Below are positions 10,099 through 20,258 of a stretch of DNA of 64,000 nucleotides, one piece after another. The notes beneath the pieces were generated by a model. It searched no databases. It was not told where the DNA came from and saw only the letters and a list, made by a program, of their open reading frames with translations. The stretch is from Prosthecomicrobium sp. N25 (lineage in GTDB: Bacteria; Pseudomonadota; Alphaproteobacteria; Rhizobiales; Ancalomicrobiaceae): the NCBI RefSeq assembly GCF_037203705.1, contig NZ_JBBCAT010000001.1, positions 2,949,418 to 3,013,417 on the forward strand, read 5' to 3'. The translations under genes and the position numbers were made by a program. Position 1 is the stretch's first letter. The number at the start of each line of letters is the position of its first letter.

Positions 10099-11715
10099 AT
10101 GACCTCGACCCGTTGGACCCTCACCCGCCGCCACTTCGGCGGGCTCGCGCTCTCGACCGCGGCCATCGCGGCCTGGCCGGGCGCCTATGCGACCGCCGCC
10201 ACGCCCAAGGACACGCTGGTCCTGGCCTTCGCGTTCGACGACATCATCACGATGGATCCGGCCGAGGCCTTTGAGATCTCGGCGGGCGAGATCATGGGCA
10301 ACTGCTACGACCGCCTGATGCGGCTGAATGCCAAGGACACGTCCAAGGTCGACCCGGACATCGCCAAGTCCTACGAGGTGTCCGAGGACGGCAAGCTCTT
10401 CACCTTCAAGCTCAAGACCGGCCTGAAGTTCGCCTCGGGCAACCCGATCACGGCCGACGACGTCGCCTATTCGCTGCAGCGCGCGGTCACGCTCGACAAG
10501 ACGCCGGCCTTCATCCTCACCCAGTTCGGCTTCACGAAGGACAACGTCAAGGACATGATCAAGGCGGTGGATCCCGCCACCGTGACGATCACCACCGACA
10601 AGGTCTATGCCACTTCGCTGGTGCTGAACTGCCTGACCGCCAACGTCGCCTGCATCGTCGACAAGCAGCTCGTCGAGAGCAAGGCGCAGGGCGGCGACAT
10701 GGGCTACGCTTGGCTGAAGACGAACTACGCGGGTTCGGGCCCCTACAAGCTGCGCGAATGGCGCGCCAACGAGCTGATCGTGCTCGAGCGCAACGAAAAC
10801 TACTACGGTGAGAAGGCCAGGCTCGGCCGCGTCATCTACCGCTATGTCAAGGAGAGCGCCACCCAGCGCCTGATGCTGGAGAAGGGCGACATCGACATCG
10901 CGCGCAACGTCACCCCGCAAGACATCGACGCCCTGACCGGCGCCGGCATGAAGACCAGCGCGACCGCCAAGGCGACGAGCTACTACATCTCACTGAACCA
11001 GAAGAACCCGAACCTCGCCAAGCCCGAGGTCCGCGAGGCCTTCAAGTACATCATCGACTACGACGCGATCGGCGCCACACTCCTGAAGCACATCGGCACG
11101 ATCCACCAGCACTTCCTGCCGGTCGGCATGCTCGGCGCCCTGGAGACGAAGCCCTTCTCGTACAATCCCGAGAAGGCGAAGGAGCTGCTCGCCAAGGCGG
11201 GGCTGAAGGACGGCTTCAAGGTGAGCATGGACGTGCGTACGGTGCAGCCGGTGCAGGGCGTCGCCGAGGCGATCCAGCAGGCGGCCGCCAAGGTCGGCAT
11301 CCAGATCGAGATCATCCCGGGCGACGGCAAGCAGACCCTGACCAAATACCGGGCGCGCCAGCACGACATCTACATCGGCCAGTGGGGCGCGGACTATTGG
11401 GACCCGCACACCAACGCCGACACCTTCACGCGCAACCCCAACAACGCCGACGACGCCAAGTCCAAGCCGCTCGCCTGGCGCAACGCCTGGGACATCCCCG
11501 AGCTGACCGCCAAGACCAACGCCGCCGCCCTGGAGCGCGACACGGCAAAGCGCACGGCCATGTACGCCGACATCCAGAACGAGTTCGTCAAGACGAGCCC
11601 CTTCGTGATGATCTGGCAGCAGACGGACGTGGCGCTCTACCGGCCCAACGTGGAAGGCTTCCAGATCGGCAAGACCTCCGACAACACGGCGCTCTACGTC
11701 GTCACCAAGAGCTGA
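10099..11715 (+). CDS. Peptide-type ABC transporter substrate-binding protein
   Basis: A 538-residue periplasmic binding protein of the SBP_bac_5 (DppA/OppA) family, first gene of a five-gene importer. The N-terminus has a twin-arginine-like motif (TLTRRHFGG) before a hydrophobic stretch and an ATAA cleavage region, so Tat export is likely. The mature protein contains typical motifs such as GNCYDRLMRL, SGPYKL and WGADYWDPHTNADTF. The ATG at 10099 has an AAAAGGA ribosome site. Ligands in this family include di- and oligopeptides, nickel, haem, opines and sugars, and the real ligand is not fixed here. Confidence 0.93.
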   Translation: MTSTRWTLTRRHFGGLALSTAAIAAWPGAYATAATPKDTLVLAFAFDDIITMDPAEAFEISAGEIMGNCYDRLMRLNAKDTSKVDPDIAKSYEVSEDGKLFTFKLKTGLKFASGNPITADDVAYSLQRAVTLDKTPAFILTQFGFTKDNVKDMIKAVDPATVTITTDKVYATSLVLNCLTANVACIVDKQLVESKAQGGDMGYAWLKTNYAGSGPYKLREWRANELIVLERNENYYGEKARLGRVIYRYVKESATQRLMLEKGDIDIARNVTPQDIDALTGAGMKTSATAKATSYYISLNQKNPNLAKPEVREAFKYIIDYDAIGATLLKHIGTIHQHFLPVGMLGALETKPFSYNPEKAKELLAKAGLKDGFKVSMDVRTVQPVQGVAEAIQQAAAKVGIQIEIIPGDGKQTLTKYRARQHDIYIGQWGADYWDPHTNADTFTRNPNNADDAKSKPLAWRNAWDIPELTAKTNAAALERDTAKRTAMYADIQNEFVKTSPFVMIWQQTDVALYRPNVEGFQIGKTSDNTALYVVTKS

Positions 11716-11728
11716 GGACGTCCCGCGG

Positions 11729-11766
11729 CCGCCCCGCCCTGCCCCGGCTCGCCGGCGGCGGGGCGG
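11729..11766 (+). promoter_or_regulatory. GC-rich hairpin after the binding-protein gene
   Basis: A perfect 10-bp stem (11729-11738 with 11757-11766) encloses an 18-base loop, directly after the binding-protein stop codon and 105 bases before the first permease. No T-tract follows, so it looks more like a transcript-stability or attenuation element than a full terminator. Confidence 0.6.
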
Positions 11767-11870
11767 TCGCGGCGGCGGTCCCCGTCGGCTCGCCGGCCCT
11801 GCCGGTCCGGCCTGCATGGCCGGACCGATCGAGGGACGCCTGAGCCGTCCCGGCCCCTTCGGAGCGCCGC

Positions 11871-12935
11871 ATGTCCCTCGCCGACATCTCCCGACCGTTC
11901 CGCGCCTCCCGGGCCTATGGCTACGGGTCGGCGGTCGGGCGATTCTTGGTGACGGTGATCCTCACCTATCTCGGTCTCCTGGCCGTGACCTTCTTCATCG
12001 GGCGCGTCATCCCGATCGACCCGGTGCTCGCCATCGTGGGCGACCGGGCGCCCGAGCACGTCATCCAGCGCGTCCGCGAGGAACTCCACCTCAACAAGCC
12101 GCTGTGGGAGCAGTTCGCCATCTACATCGCCAAGGTGCTGCAGGGCGACTTCGGCACCTCGGTGCTGACGACCCGCCCGGTCATGCAGGATATCGCCCGG
12201 GTGTTCCCGGCCACGCTGGAGCTGGCCACCCTGGGGACGCTGATCGGGGCCGGGCTCGGCGTGCCGCTCGGCGTCTGGGCGGCCGTGCGCCGGGGCGGCA
12301 TCGTCGACCAGGTGGTGCGGGTGATCGGGCTGGTCGGCTATTCGGTGCCGATCTTCTGGCTGGGGCTGATGGCGCTGCTCGTCTTCTACGCCCGGCTCGG
12401 CTGGGTCGGCGGGCCGGGCCGCATCGACGTCGTGTACGAGTACACAGTCCCGACCGTCACCGGCGTCATCCTGTTCGACGCCGCCATGGCGGGCGAGTGG
12501 GAGGCCTTCGGGAACGCCTTCTCGCACATTATCCTGCCCGCCTCGCTGCTCGGCTACTTTTCGCTCGCCTACATCAGCCGCATGACCCGGTCCTTCATGC
12601 TGAACGAGCTGAACCAGGAATACGTGGTCGCGGCGCGCGCCAAGGGATTGTCGGAAACGCGGATCATCTGGCGGCACGCGCTGCGCAATGCGGCCGTGCC
12701 GCTCGTCACCGTCATCGCGCTCTCCTACGCGGGGCTGCTCGAGGGTTCCGTGCTGACCGAGACGATCTTCTCCTGGCCGGGGCTCGGCTCCTACATCACC
12801 AACTCGCTGCAGAACGCCGACATGAACGCCGTTCTCGGCGGCACGATCGTGGTGGGCTCCGTCTTCATCGGCCTCAACCTCTTCTCCGACCTGCTCTACC
12901 GCCTGCTCGACCCGCGCACGAGGATTCGCCGATGA
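11871..12935 (+). CDS. ABC transporter permease, DppB type
   Basis: A 354-residue inner-membrane permease with about six hydrophobic segments. The first (about residues 28-48) is followed by the periplasmic loop typical of DppB (ERVREELHLNKPLWEQF-like). The EAA loop that docks the ATPase is visible as AARAKGLSETRIIWRHALRNA near residue 265. It pairs with the next permease, and their ATGA overlap shows coupled translation. The family takes up peptides, nickel or related solutes. It is transcribed with the upstream binding protein across a hairpin. Confidence 0.92.
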   Translation: MSLADISRPFRASRAYGYGSAVGRFLVTVILTYLGLLAVTFFIGRVIPIDPVLAIVGDRAPEHVIQRVREELHLNKPLWEQFAIYIAKVLQGDFGTSVLTTRPVMQDIARVFPATLELATLGTLIGAGLGVPLGVWAAVRRGGIVDQVVRVIGLVGYSVPIFWLGLMALLVFYARLGWVGGPGRIDVVYEYTVPTVTGVILFDAAMAGEWEAFGNAFSHIILPASLLGYFSLAYISRMTRSFMLNELNQEYVVAARAKGLSETRIIWRHALRNAAVPLVTVIALSYAGLLEGSVLTETIFSWPGLGSYITNSLQNADMNAVLGGTIVVGSVFIGLNLFSDLLYRLLDPRTRIRR

Positions 12936-13855
12936 CGGCCGACGCCGCCCCGCAGTCGCTGCGCGACTGGCTGCTTTCCGAGCGGCCGCAGTCCCGGCGC
13001 CAGGCCGCGTTCGGCCGCGCCTACGCGGTCTGGCGCGACTTCGCCCGCAACCGCCTCGCCCTCGTCGGTCTCGGGATCGTGCTCGCGCTCATCGCCATCG
13101 CCCTGCTCGCCCCGATCCTCGCCCCCTACTCGCCTGTCGAAGGAGGCGACCTCAGGACCGCCCGGCTGCTGGCCCCCTCGGCGGCGCACTGGTTCGGCAC
13201 GGACGACCAGGGCCGCGACATACTCTCCCGGCTGGTCTGGGGCTCGCGCATCACGCTCTTCGTCATCGTGCTGGTGGCGGTCCTGGCGGCGCCGATCGGG
13301 CTCCTGGTCGGGACGGTCGCGGGCTTCGCGGGCGGGCTCGTCGACGCGGCCCTGATGCGCGTCACCGACATCTTCCTGGCCTTCCCGCGGCTCATCCTGG
13401 CGCTCGCCTTCGTGGCCGCGCTCGGCCCGGGCATCGAGAATGCCGTCATCGCCATCGCGATCACCTCCTGGCCGCCCTATGCACGCATCGCCCGGGCCGA
13501 GACGCTGACCATCCGCAACGCCGACTACATCGCGGCCGTCCGCCTGATGGGGGCCTCGCCGTTCAGGATCGTCCTGCGGCACATCATGCCGCTCTGCGTT
13601 TCCTCGGTGGTCATCCGCGTGACCCTCGACATGGCCGGCATCATCCTGACCGCCGCCGGCCTCGGCTTCCTCGGGCTCGGGGCGCAGCCGCCCTCCCCCG
13701 AATGGGGCGCCATGATCGCCAACGGCCGGCTCTACGTGCTCGACCAGTGGTGGGTCGCGGCCGCGCCCGGCGCGGCGATCTTCGTCGTGAGCCTCGGCTT
13801 CAACCTGCTGGGCGACGGTCTGCGCGACGCCCTCGACCCGAAGTCCGACCGATGA
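12932..13855 (+). CDS. ABC transporter permease, DppC type
   Basis: A 307-residue permease, the second membrane subunit of the importer. It has the DppC-type N-terminal extension (cytoplasmic, about 45 residues), then the first membrane helix and the family motif HWFGTDDQGRDILSRLVWG. The EAA-like loop IAAVRLMGASPFRIVLRHIMP and the closing GLGAQPPSPEWGAMI motif are intact. The start at 12932 overlaps the upstream stop by four bases, and its own stop overlaps the next start in the same way. This tight packing supports one operon. Confidence 0.92.
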   Translation: MTADAAPQSLRDWLLSERPQSRRQAAFGRAYAVWRDFARNRLALVGLGIVLALIAIALLAPILAPYSPVEGGDLRTARLLAPSAAHWFGTDDQGRDILSRLVWGSRITLFVIVLVAVLAAPIGLLVGTVAGFAGGLVDAALMRVTDIFLAFPRLILALAFVAALGPGIENAVIAIAITSWPPYARIARAETLTIRNADYIAAVRLMGASPFRIVLRHIMPLCVSSVVIRVTLDMAGIILTAAGLGFLGLGAQPPSPEWGAMIANGRLYVLDQWWVAAAPGAAIFVVSLGFNLLGDGLRDALDPKSDR

Positions 13856-14684
13856 GGCCGCTGCTCGAGGTCGAGGATCTGCGCGTGACCTACCCGGCCC
13901 GCGACGGCGGGCGGATCGACGCCGTGCGCGGGGTGAGCTTCACGCTCGGCCGCGAGCGGCTCGGCATCGTGGGGGAGTCCGGGTCGGGCAAGTCGCAGAC
14001 CGGGCGGGCCATCCTGGGTCTGACGGCGGCGAGCGGGACCGTGACGGCAAAGCGGCTGGTCTTCGACGGGATGGACCTCCTGACCATGCCGGCGCGCCAG
14101 CGGCGCGAACTGCGCGGCGGCCGCATCGCCATGATCCTCCAGGACCCGAAATACTCGCTGAACCCGGTCATGAGCATCGGCGACCAGATCGTCGAGACCC
14201 TGAGGACGCATGAGACGCTGTCCGGGGCAGAGCGGCGCCGACGGGCGCTCGCCATGCTGGAGGCCGTGCAGATCGACGATCCGGAGCGCGTCTACGACCT
14301 CTACCCGCACGAGGTCTCGGGCGGCATGGGCCAGCGCGCCATGATCGCCATGATGCTGATCGCCGAGCCCGACCTGCTGATCGCCGACGAACCGACCTCC
14401 GCCCTCGACGTGACCGTGCAGCTCCAGGTGCTCGCCATCATGGACCGGCTCGTGCGCGACCGCGGCATGGGGCTGATCTTCGTCTCCCACGACCTGCGCC
14501 TCGTCTCCTCCTTCTGCGACCGCGTGCTGGTCATGTACGCGGGCCGGGTCGTGGAGGAGATCGAGTCGGGCCGGCTCGACCGCGCCACCCATCCCTACAC
14601 GCGGGGCCTGCTCGACTGCCTGCCCCGCCTCGGCGAGAGCCGGCATCCGCTGCCCACCCTCGACCGCAAGCCGGAGTGGGCGCG

Positions 14685-14688
<4 letters not shown>
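13852..14688 (+). CDS. ABC transporter ATP-binding protein, DppD type
   Basis: A 278-residue ATPase that energises the importer. Walker A is GESGSGKSQ, the Q-loop lies in MILQDPKYSLNP, the signature is VSGGMGQRAMIA, and Walker B is LLIADEPTSALD. It lacks the long C-terminal oligopeptide/dipeptide extension found in many DppD proteins, because the frame stops soon after the PYTRGLLDCLP motif. It is coupled to both neighbours by ATGA overlaps. Confidence 0.93.
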
Positions 14689-15446
<758 letters not shown>

Positions 15447-15453
15447 GGTCGTG

Positions 15454-15906
15454 TCAGCCCCCCGGCGCACCGGCCTCGGGCGGCAGGCGCCGGCTCAGGA
15501 ACCAGCGGCGATGGGTCGGCACGGGGTCGCCCGGCGCGCTGGCGAGGACCCCGAAGGGCTCGTAGCCGAGCCGCCGGTAGAAGGCCGCGGCGCTCCCGTT
15601 TGACGTGTCCAGCCAGGCGCCGCGGCAGCCCCGGACCCGCCCCTCGGCCTCGGCCGCCGCCATCAGGGCACGCCCGACCCCACCGAGCCGCAGCGCGGGG
15701 GAGACCCACAGCATTTCGACATGGAGCCAGCCATAGCCGGTGGAGGCCATGAGCCCGGCCACGATCTCCCCGGCCGCATCCTCCCGCAGGAAGGCGAAGC
15801 GGCTGTTCAGCGACTGCGGCACGGTCGCGCGGAGGTCGGCAAGGAGCCGGGCCTCGATCGTCGCCACGAGGTCGCCGGGAGGGTCGTCGACGCGCCGGAG
15901 ATGCAT
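15454..15906 (-). CDS. GNAT-family N-acetyltransferase
   Basis: A 150-residue acetyltransferase with the single GNAT fold. The acetyl-CoA loop is in LWVSPALRLGGVGRALM (R/QxxGxG/A type), followed by the usual C-terminal motif SNGSAAAFYRRLGYEPFG. The substrate is not predictable. It sits 27 bases downstream of the FecR-domain gene on the same strand, so they may share a transcript, but I see no functional link. Confidence 0.88.
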   Translation of the reverse strand: MHLRRVDDPPGDLVATIEARLLADLRATVPQSLNSRFAFLREDAAGEIVAGLMASTGYGWLHVEMLWVSPALRLGGVGRALMAAAEAEGRVRGCRGAWLDTSNGSAAAFYRRLGYEPFGVLASAPGDPVPTHRRWFLSRRLPPEAGAPGG

Positions 15907-15933
15907 GGCGAGGGTTGCCTGTCCGTCCGTGTC

Positions 15934-16554
15934 TCAGGGCGTGAACGCGATGGTGGCGACGGCGCGACGGGTCCGGTCCGCCGACCAGGGCGCGGGGCTC
16001 GAGGGGGTGCCCCTGATCAGCGTGCCCTGCCCCTTCCGCAGCTTGACGGTGCCGCGCGCGGTGCGGACATCGACCTCGCCGGATAGTACCAGCACGCCGT
16101 ATCCGCCGTCGATGCGGCCGCCCCAGACCGTCGTGCCGCGCACGCCGAGGGTCGCCACCGGGGTGCGGATGCTGACCGCCCCGCCGGACTTCTCCTCGAC
16201 CTTGCCGCCGACGAACAGGAAGGCCCCGCGCGTCACGCGCAGGTCGAGGCCGCCGCCGGCCTTGGCCGGGTCGTAGACGAAGCGGTCGACGACGAGGCGG
16301 CCGTTCTCGCCGAGGGTCAGTTGCGTGCCGTCCTGCAAGGTCGCCTGCAGGCGCGCCTTCGGGCCGGAGACGAGAACGTCCTCGTAGAGGATGTTGGTGG
16401 CCGGTTCGAGCCGGCGGGTGCCGGCCTTGGAGGTGGCCGTGACCTCCGCCTCGACCTTGTCGACCTTTCCGACCGCCTGGGCGGAGGCCTCCCCGGCCCA
16501 TGCCGCCCCCATGCCGATCGCCGCCAGGGCGATCCGCTTCCATCCGCAAGACAT
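15934..16554 (-). CDS. FecR-domain periplasmic protein
   Basis: A 206-residue exported protein with a signal peptide (about residues 1-25, ending near EASAQA). The FecR domain covers most of the rest: LYEDVLVSGPKARLQATLQDGTQL-like strands, then FLFVGGKVE, IRTPVATLGVRGT (a hallmark) and VLVLSGEVDV. It has no membrane anchor or transcription-factor partner, unlike the iron-sensing FecR, so it probably acts as a periplasmic ligand or scaffold. Just upstream on the same strand is the EAL protein, and beyond it, divergent, is a CHASE2 cyclase. CHASE2 and FecR proteins often co-occur. Confidence 0.88.
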   Translation of the reverse strand: MSCGWKRIALAAIGMGAAWAGEASAQAVGKVDKVEAEVTATSKAGTRRLEPATNILYEDVLVSGPKARLQATLQDGTQLTLGENGRLVVDRFVYDPAKAGGGLDLRVTRGAFLFVGGKVEEKSGGAVSIRTPVATLGVRGTTVWGGRIDGGYGVLVLSGEVDVRTARGTVKLRKGQGTLIRGTPSSPAPWSADRTRRAVATIAFTP

Positions 16555-16568
16555 CGATGCTCTCCTCC

Positions 16569-17819
16569 TCACCCCGCCAGTGCGACCGGCGGGGCCTTCT
16601 CCAAATCGGCGTCGGCGATCCGGCGCAGACGCGATCCCCAGGTCCGCACCGTCTCCAGCGCGGCGCCGAGCGGCTGCGGGCGCCCGAAGAGCCAGCCCTG
16701 CCCGTAGCGGCAGCCGAGCTGCACCAGCTCGGCATGCTGCGCGGCCGTCTCGATCCCCTCCGCCACGACCGGCACCGCGAGCTGGTCGGCGAGCCGGATG
16801 ATCGTCTGGACGATGCGGAGGCCGGTCGGCTCGCTCATGCCGGCAACGAAGCTGCGGTCGACCTTCAGGGTCGTGAAGGGCAGCCGCGCCAGGTAGGCGA
16901 GCGAGGAATAGCCCGTGCCGAAGTCGTCGACCGCGATGCCGATGCCGGCGGCGCGCAGGCGCTTCAGAACCGTGATGGCCTCCTCGGGGTCGGCCATCAG
17001 CGTCGACTCGGTGATCTCGAGCTTCAGGAGGCGCGGGTCGATGCCCTGCTCGGCGAGCCGCGCCTCGATCTCGTCGGCGAAGCCGGCCGCCCCGAGGTCG
17101 CGCCCGGACACGTTCACGGCGACCACCGGCATGGCGCAGGCCTCCGGGCAGGCCGCTGCCGCGATCGCCAGGTCCGGCATGACCCGGCACACCTCGGCGA
17201 CCGCCCAGCGCGTCAGTTCCGTGATCAGGCCGGACGCCTCCGCGATCGGCACGAAGACCGCCGGGGACAGGAAGCCGCGCGTGGGATGCTTCCAGCGGAC
17301 CAGCGCCTCGAGCCCGGCGAGCCGGCCGGTGGGCAGGTCGACGATCGGCTGGTAGTGCAGCTCGAGCTGGCCCTTGCGGATCGCCGCGGCGAGCTCGCGC
17401 TCCAGCCGGACCTCCTCCAGCGCCGCCGCGGCGAGGTCGACCGCGTCGGTGCGGACGGGCAGGTCGAGGCCCGCTTCCGCCCCGAGCATGCCGCGGAGCC
17501 GGCGCAGCAGGATCCCGAGGCTCAGCCGGACGATCGGATCGGCCTCCGCCAGCCGGCGCGCGAACTGCTCGGCCGGGATCTCGTAGAGCACGGCCTCGGT
17601 CGCCGCCACCGCGTGAGCCGACCGGGTGCCCCCGTCGATGATGGCCATCTCGCCGACGAACTCGCCGGGCCCGCACGCCGCGATCATGCGAACGCCGGAC
17701 GGGTCTTCGACCCGGATCTCGACGGTGCCGGACTCGACCAGGTAGGCCGACCGTCCCGGGTCTCCGGCTCGGAACAGGAACTGCCCCGGAAGGAGCCTCA
17801 CGCGGTGTGTATCGTCCAA
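16569..17819 (-). CDS. Cyclic-di-GMP phosphodiesterase with cNMP-binding domain
   Basis: A 416-residue cytoplasmic protein. Residues about 8-120 form a Crp-like cyclic-nucleotide-binding domain (LLPGQFLFRAGDPG, GEFVGEMAIIDGGTRSAHA). Residues about 155-400 are an EAL domain with all the usual catalytic residues visible: EALVRWKHP, VAVNVSG, LEITES, VDDFGTGYSSLAYL, LKVDRSF and VAEGIET. It should hydrolyse cyclic-di-GMP under control of cAMP or cGMP. It faces the cyclase gene across a 194-base shared promoter region, an attractive source of that ligand. Fifteen bases separate it from the FecR gene. Confidence 0.92.
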   Translation of the reverse strand: MDDTHRVRLLPGQFLFRAGDPGRSAYLVESGTVEIRVEDPSGVRMIAACGPGEFVGEMAIIDGGTRSAHAVAATEAVLYEIPAEQFARRLAEADPIVRLSLGILLRRLRGMLGAEAGLDLPVRTDAVDLAAAALEEVRLERELAAAIRKGQLELHYQPIVDLPTGRLAGLEALVRWKHPTRGFLSPAVFVPIAEASGLITELTRWAVAEVCRVMPDLAIAAAACPEACAMPVVAVNVSGRDLGAAGFADEIEARLAEQGIDPRLLKLEITESTLMADPEEAITVLKRLRAAGIGIAVDDFGTGYSSLAYLARLPFTTLKVDRSFVAGMSEPTGLRIVQTIIRLADQLAVPVVAEGIETAAQHAELVQLGCRYGQGWLFGRPQPLGAALETVRTWGSRLRRIADADLEKAPPVALAG

Positions 17820-18013
17820 AATGCCGGCCCCGATTTCCGATCAGGTCGGGATCCTGACTGGCAGGCTTTAACAATCTCATACGGGAATCCGCGGATCCGG
17901 GGCGGGCGGTGTCGATTCGCATTTTCGCTTTCACGGAATCACAAGCCCGCGGCTGCTAGGGGAAGTCGACCGGCCCGCCCCCGCGGCCGCTCCCCCTTGC
18001 GGAGTTCGCCTTC

Positions 18014-20152
18014 TTGCGCAAGCCATCGCGCCGCATGCTGTCGTTCCTCGCCGGCCTGGGCCTGGCGCTGGCGCTCGCGTTCGGCGGCGTGCAGGGGTCC
18101 GCCCCCGTCGAGGTCCTGCGCGTCGCCGCTTTCGACGCCCTGCAGCGGCTCTTTCCGCGCGCGCCGACGGGCGCGCCCGTGCGGGTGGTGGACATCGACG
18201 AGGCCAGCCTCGCAGCCCTCGGGCAATGGCCCTGGCCGCGGGATGTGCTGGCCCGGCTGACCACGCGCCTGACCGAGCTCGGGGCTGCCGCGATCGCCTT
18301 CGACGTGGTCTTTCCGGAGCCCGACCGCACCTCCCCGGCCGCCCTTGCGCAAGCGTGGGCGACCGACCCGTCCGTCGCCCGCCTCGCCGCCGCCGCGCCA
18401 CTTGCCGATCACGACCGCCTCTTCGCGGCGGCGCTGGCCGCGGGCCCGACCGTCCTCGGCGCCGGGCTGCTCGCTGGGGCGAACGACGTCCGGCCGGCCG
18501 CCAAGGCGGCCGTCGCGACCCTGGGAGACGACCCCGCGGCGGGCCTTCCCGCCTTCGCGGGCGCGCTTGCGAACCTGCCTCTCCTGGAGGCGGCGGCAAA
18601 GGGGGTAGGCAGCTTCAGCTTCGCGGCCCGCGACGGCGCCATGGTCCGGCGCGTGCCGCTCCTCGCCCGCCTCGGCGACCGGATCGTGCCCTCCCTCGCC
18701 CTCGAGGCGCTCCGCGTGGCGACCGGCAGCGACACCGTCGTGGTCCGGCGCGACCCCGGCATGGGCTGGGCGGGCGCCGGCCTCGACCTGCGCCTCGGCG
18801 ACACCGTCCTCAGGACCGAAACGGACGGGTCCCTGCGGCTGCACTATGCCGAGCCCGATCCGGCGCTGCGGATCTCCGCCCGGGAGGTCCTGGGGGGTCG
18901 CCCGGCGGACCTGCGGAGCCGGATCGCGGGACACATCGTCCTCGTCGGCACCAGTGCGGTCGGGCTCGGCGATCTCCGCCCGACCCCGCTCAGCCCCTTC
19001 ATGCCGGGGGTGGAGATCCACGCGCAGGCGCTCCAGCAGATCCTCTCCGGCCATGGGCTGCACCGCCCGGACTGGCTGCCCGGGGCGGAGGCGCTCGCCG
19101 CTCTCGCGGCGGGGATCGCGCTGGCGGCCCTGGCCGGCTTCGCCCGGCTCGGGATGGCGCTCGCCGCCATAGGCATCGCGGCCGGCGGGTTGCCTCTGGC
19201 GTCCGTCCTCCTCTACGCGACCGCGCGGGTCCAGGTCGATCCGGTCTGGCTCCTCGCCGGTTCGCTCCTGCCGGCCGCCGCCGCCGTGATCGCCCGCCAC
19301 GGCCTCATCGAGCGGGAGAGCCGCCGCCTCGTCTCCGCCTTCTCCCAATACCTGTCCCCGACCCTCGTCGAGCGTCTCGCCGCCGACCCGTCGAGCCTGC
19401 GCCTCGGCGGGGAGACGCGGGTCATCACCTGCCTCTTCACCGACCTGGAGGGCTTCACCGGCTTCACCGAGCGGGCCGAGCCCGAGACGCTGGTCCGTGT
19501 GCTGAACGCCTACCTGGACGGCCTCTGCGGGATCGCCATGGATGGCGGCGGGACGGTCGTGAAGCTCATCGGCGACGCCGTCCACGTGGTTTTCAACGCG
19601 CCCCTCGACCAGCCGGATCATGCGGACCGGGCGGTCGCCTGCGCGCTCGCCATGGACCGCTTCGCCCAGGCCTTCACGCGCGAGATGGCGGCCGGGAAGA
19701 TCCGCTTCGGGGTGACGCGCATCGGCATCCACACGGGCCCGGCCGTGGTCGGCAACTTCGGCGGCGGACGACGGTTCGACTACTCGGCCTATGGCGACAC
19801 CGTCAACGTCGCGGCGCGGCTGGAAGCCGCCAACAAGGTGCTCGGAACGCGCATCAGCGTCTCGGCCGCGACCGCGGAGGCGGCCGCCGCCCACCGCTTC
19901 CGGCCCTGCGGGTCGCTCCTCCTGAAGGGCAAGACCGTCGCCATCGACGCCTTCGAGCCGGTCGAGGACGGCCGCGACCCGACCGCCGACATGGTCCGCT
20001 TCCTGCGCGCCTTCGCGGCGCTCGCGTCGGGCGATCCGGGCGGCCGGGCGGACATGCTCGCCTACACGGCGAGTTTCCCGGACGATCCCATCGCCCGGCT
20101 CATGGCCCGACGCATCGAGGCCGGCGAGGACCCCCTGACGATCCGCGCCTGA
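18014..20152 (+). CDS. CHASE2-domain adenylate/guanylate cyclase
   Basis: A 712-residue membrane receptor. An N-terminal helix (about residues 8-28) leads to a periplasmic CHASE2 sensor domain (about 35-330), then three membrane helices (about 350-415) and a class III cyclase domain (about 450-630). Catalytic motifs are TCLFTDLEGFTGFTER, VVKLIGDAVHVVF and YGDTVNVAARLEAANK. The Lys and Asp in specificity positions suggest ATP, so cAMP is the likely product. The TTG at 18014 has a GGAG site nine bases upstream and lets the membrane helix begin properly. An internal ATG lies seven codons later. Confidence 0.92.
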   Translation: MRKPSRRMLSFLAGLGLALALAFGGVQGSAPVEVLRVAAFDALQRLFPRAPTGAPVRVVDIDEASLAALGQWPWPRDVLARLTTRLTELGAAAIAFDVVFPEPDRTSPAALAQAWATDPSVARLAAAAPLADHDRLFAAALAAGPTVLGAGLLAGANDVRPAAKAAVATLGDDPAAGLPAFAGALANLPLLEAAAKGVGSFSFAARDGAMVRRVPLLARLGDRIVPSLALEALRVATGSDTVVVRRDPGMGWAGAGLDLRLGDTVLRTETDGSLRLHYAEPDPALRISAREVLGGRPADLRSRIAGHIVLVGTSAVGLGDLRPTPLSPFMPGVEIHAQALQQILSGHGLHRPDWLPGAEALAALAAGIALAALAGFARLGMALAAIGIAAGGLPLASVLLYATARVQVDPVWLLAGSLLPAAAAVIARHGLIERESRRLVSAFSQYLSPTLVERLAADPSSLRLGGETRVITCLFTDLEGFTGFTERAEPETLVRVLNAYLDGLCGIAMDGGGTVVKLIGDAVHVVFNAPLDQPDHADRAVACALAMDRFAQAFTREMAAGKIRFGVTRIGIHTGPAVVGNFGGGRRFDYSAYGDTVNVAARLEAANKVLGTRISVSAATAEAAAAHRFRPCGSLLLKGKTVAIDAFEPVEDGRDPTADMVRFLRAFAALASGDPGGRADMLAYTASFPDDPIARLMARRIEAGEDPLTIRA

Positions 20153-20258
20153 AGCGCCATCCGCGAGGGCGTCCGGGCAAGGGGGCGCCTCTCGACGCCG
20201 CGGGACAACTGTGCTGAAACAACGTCCTCTACAAGAATCCGACAATGGGAGGACCGTC

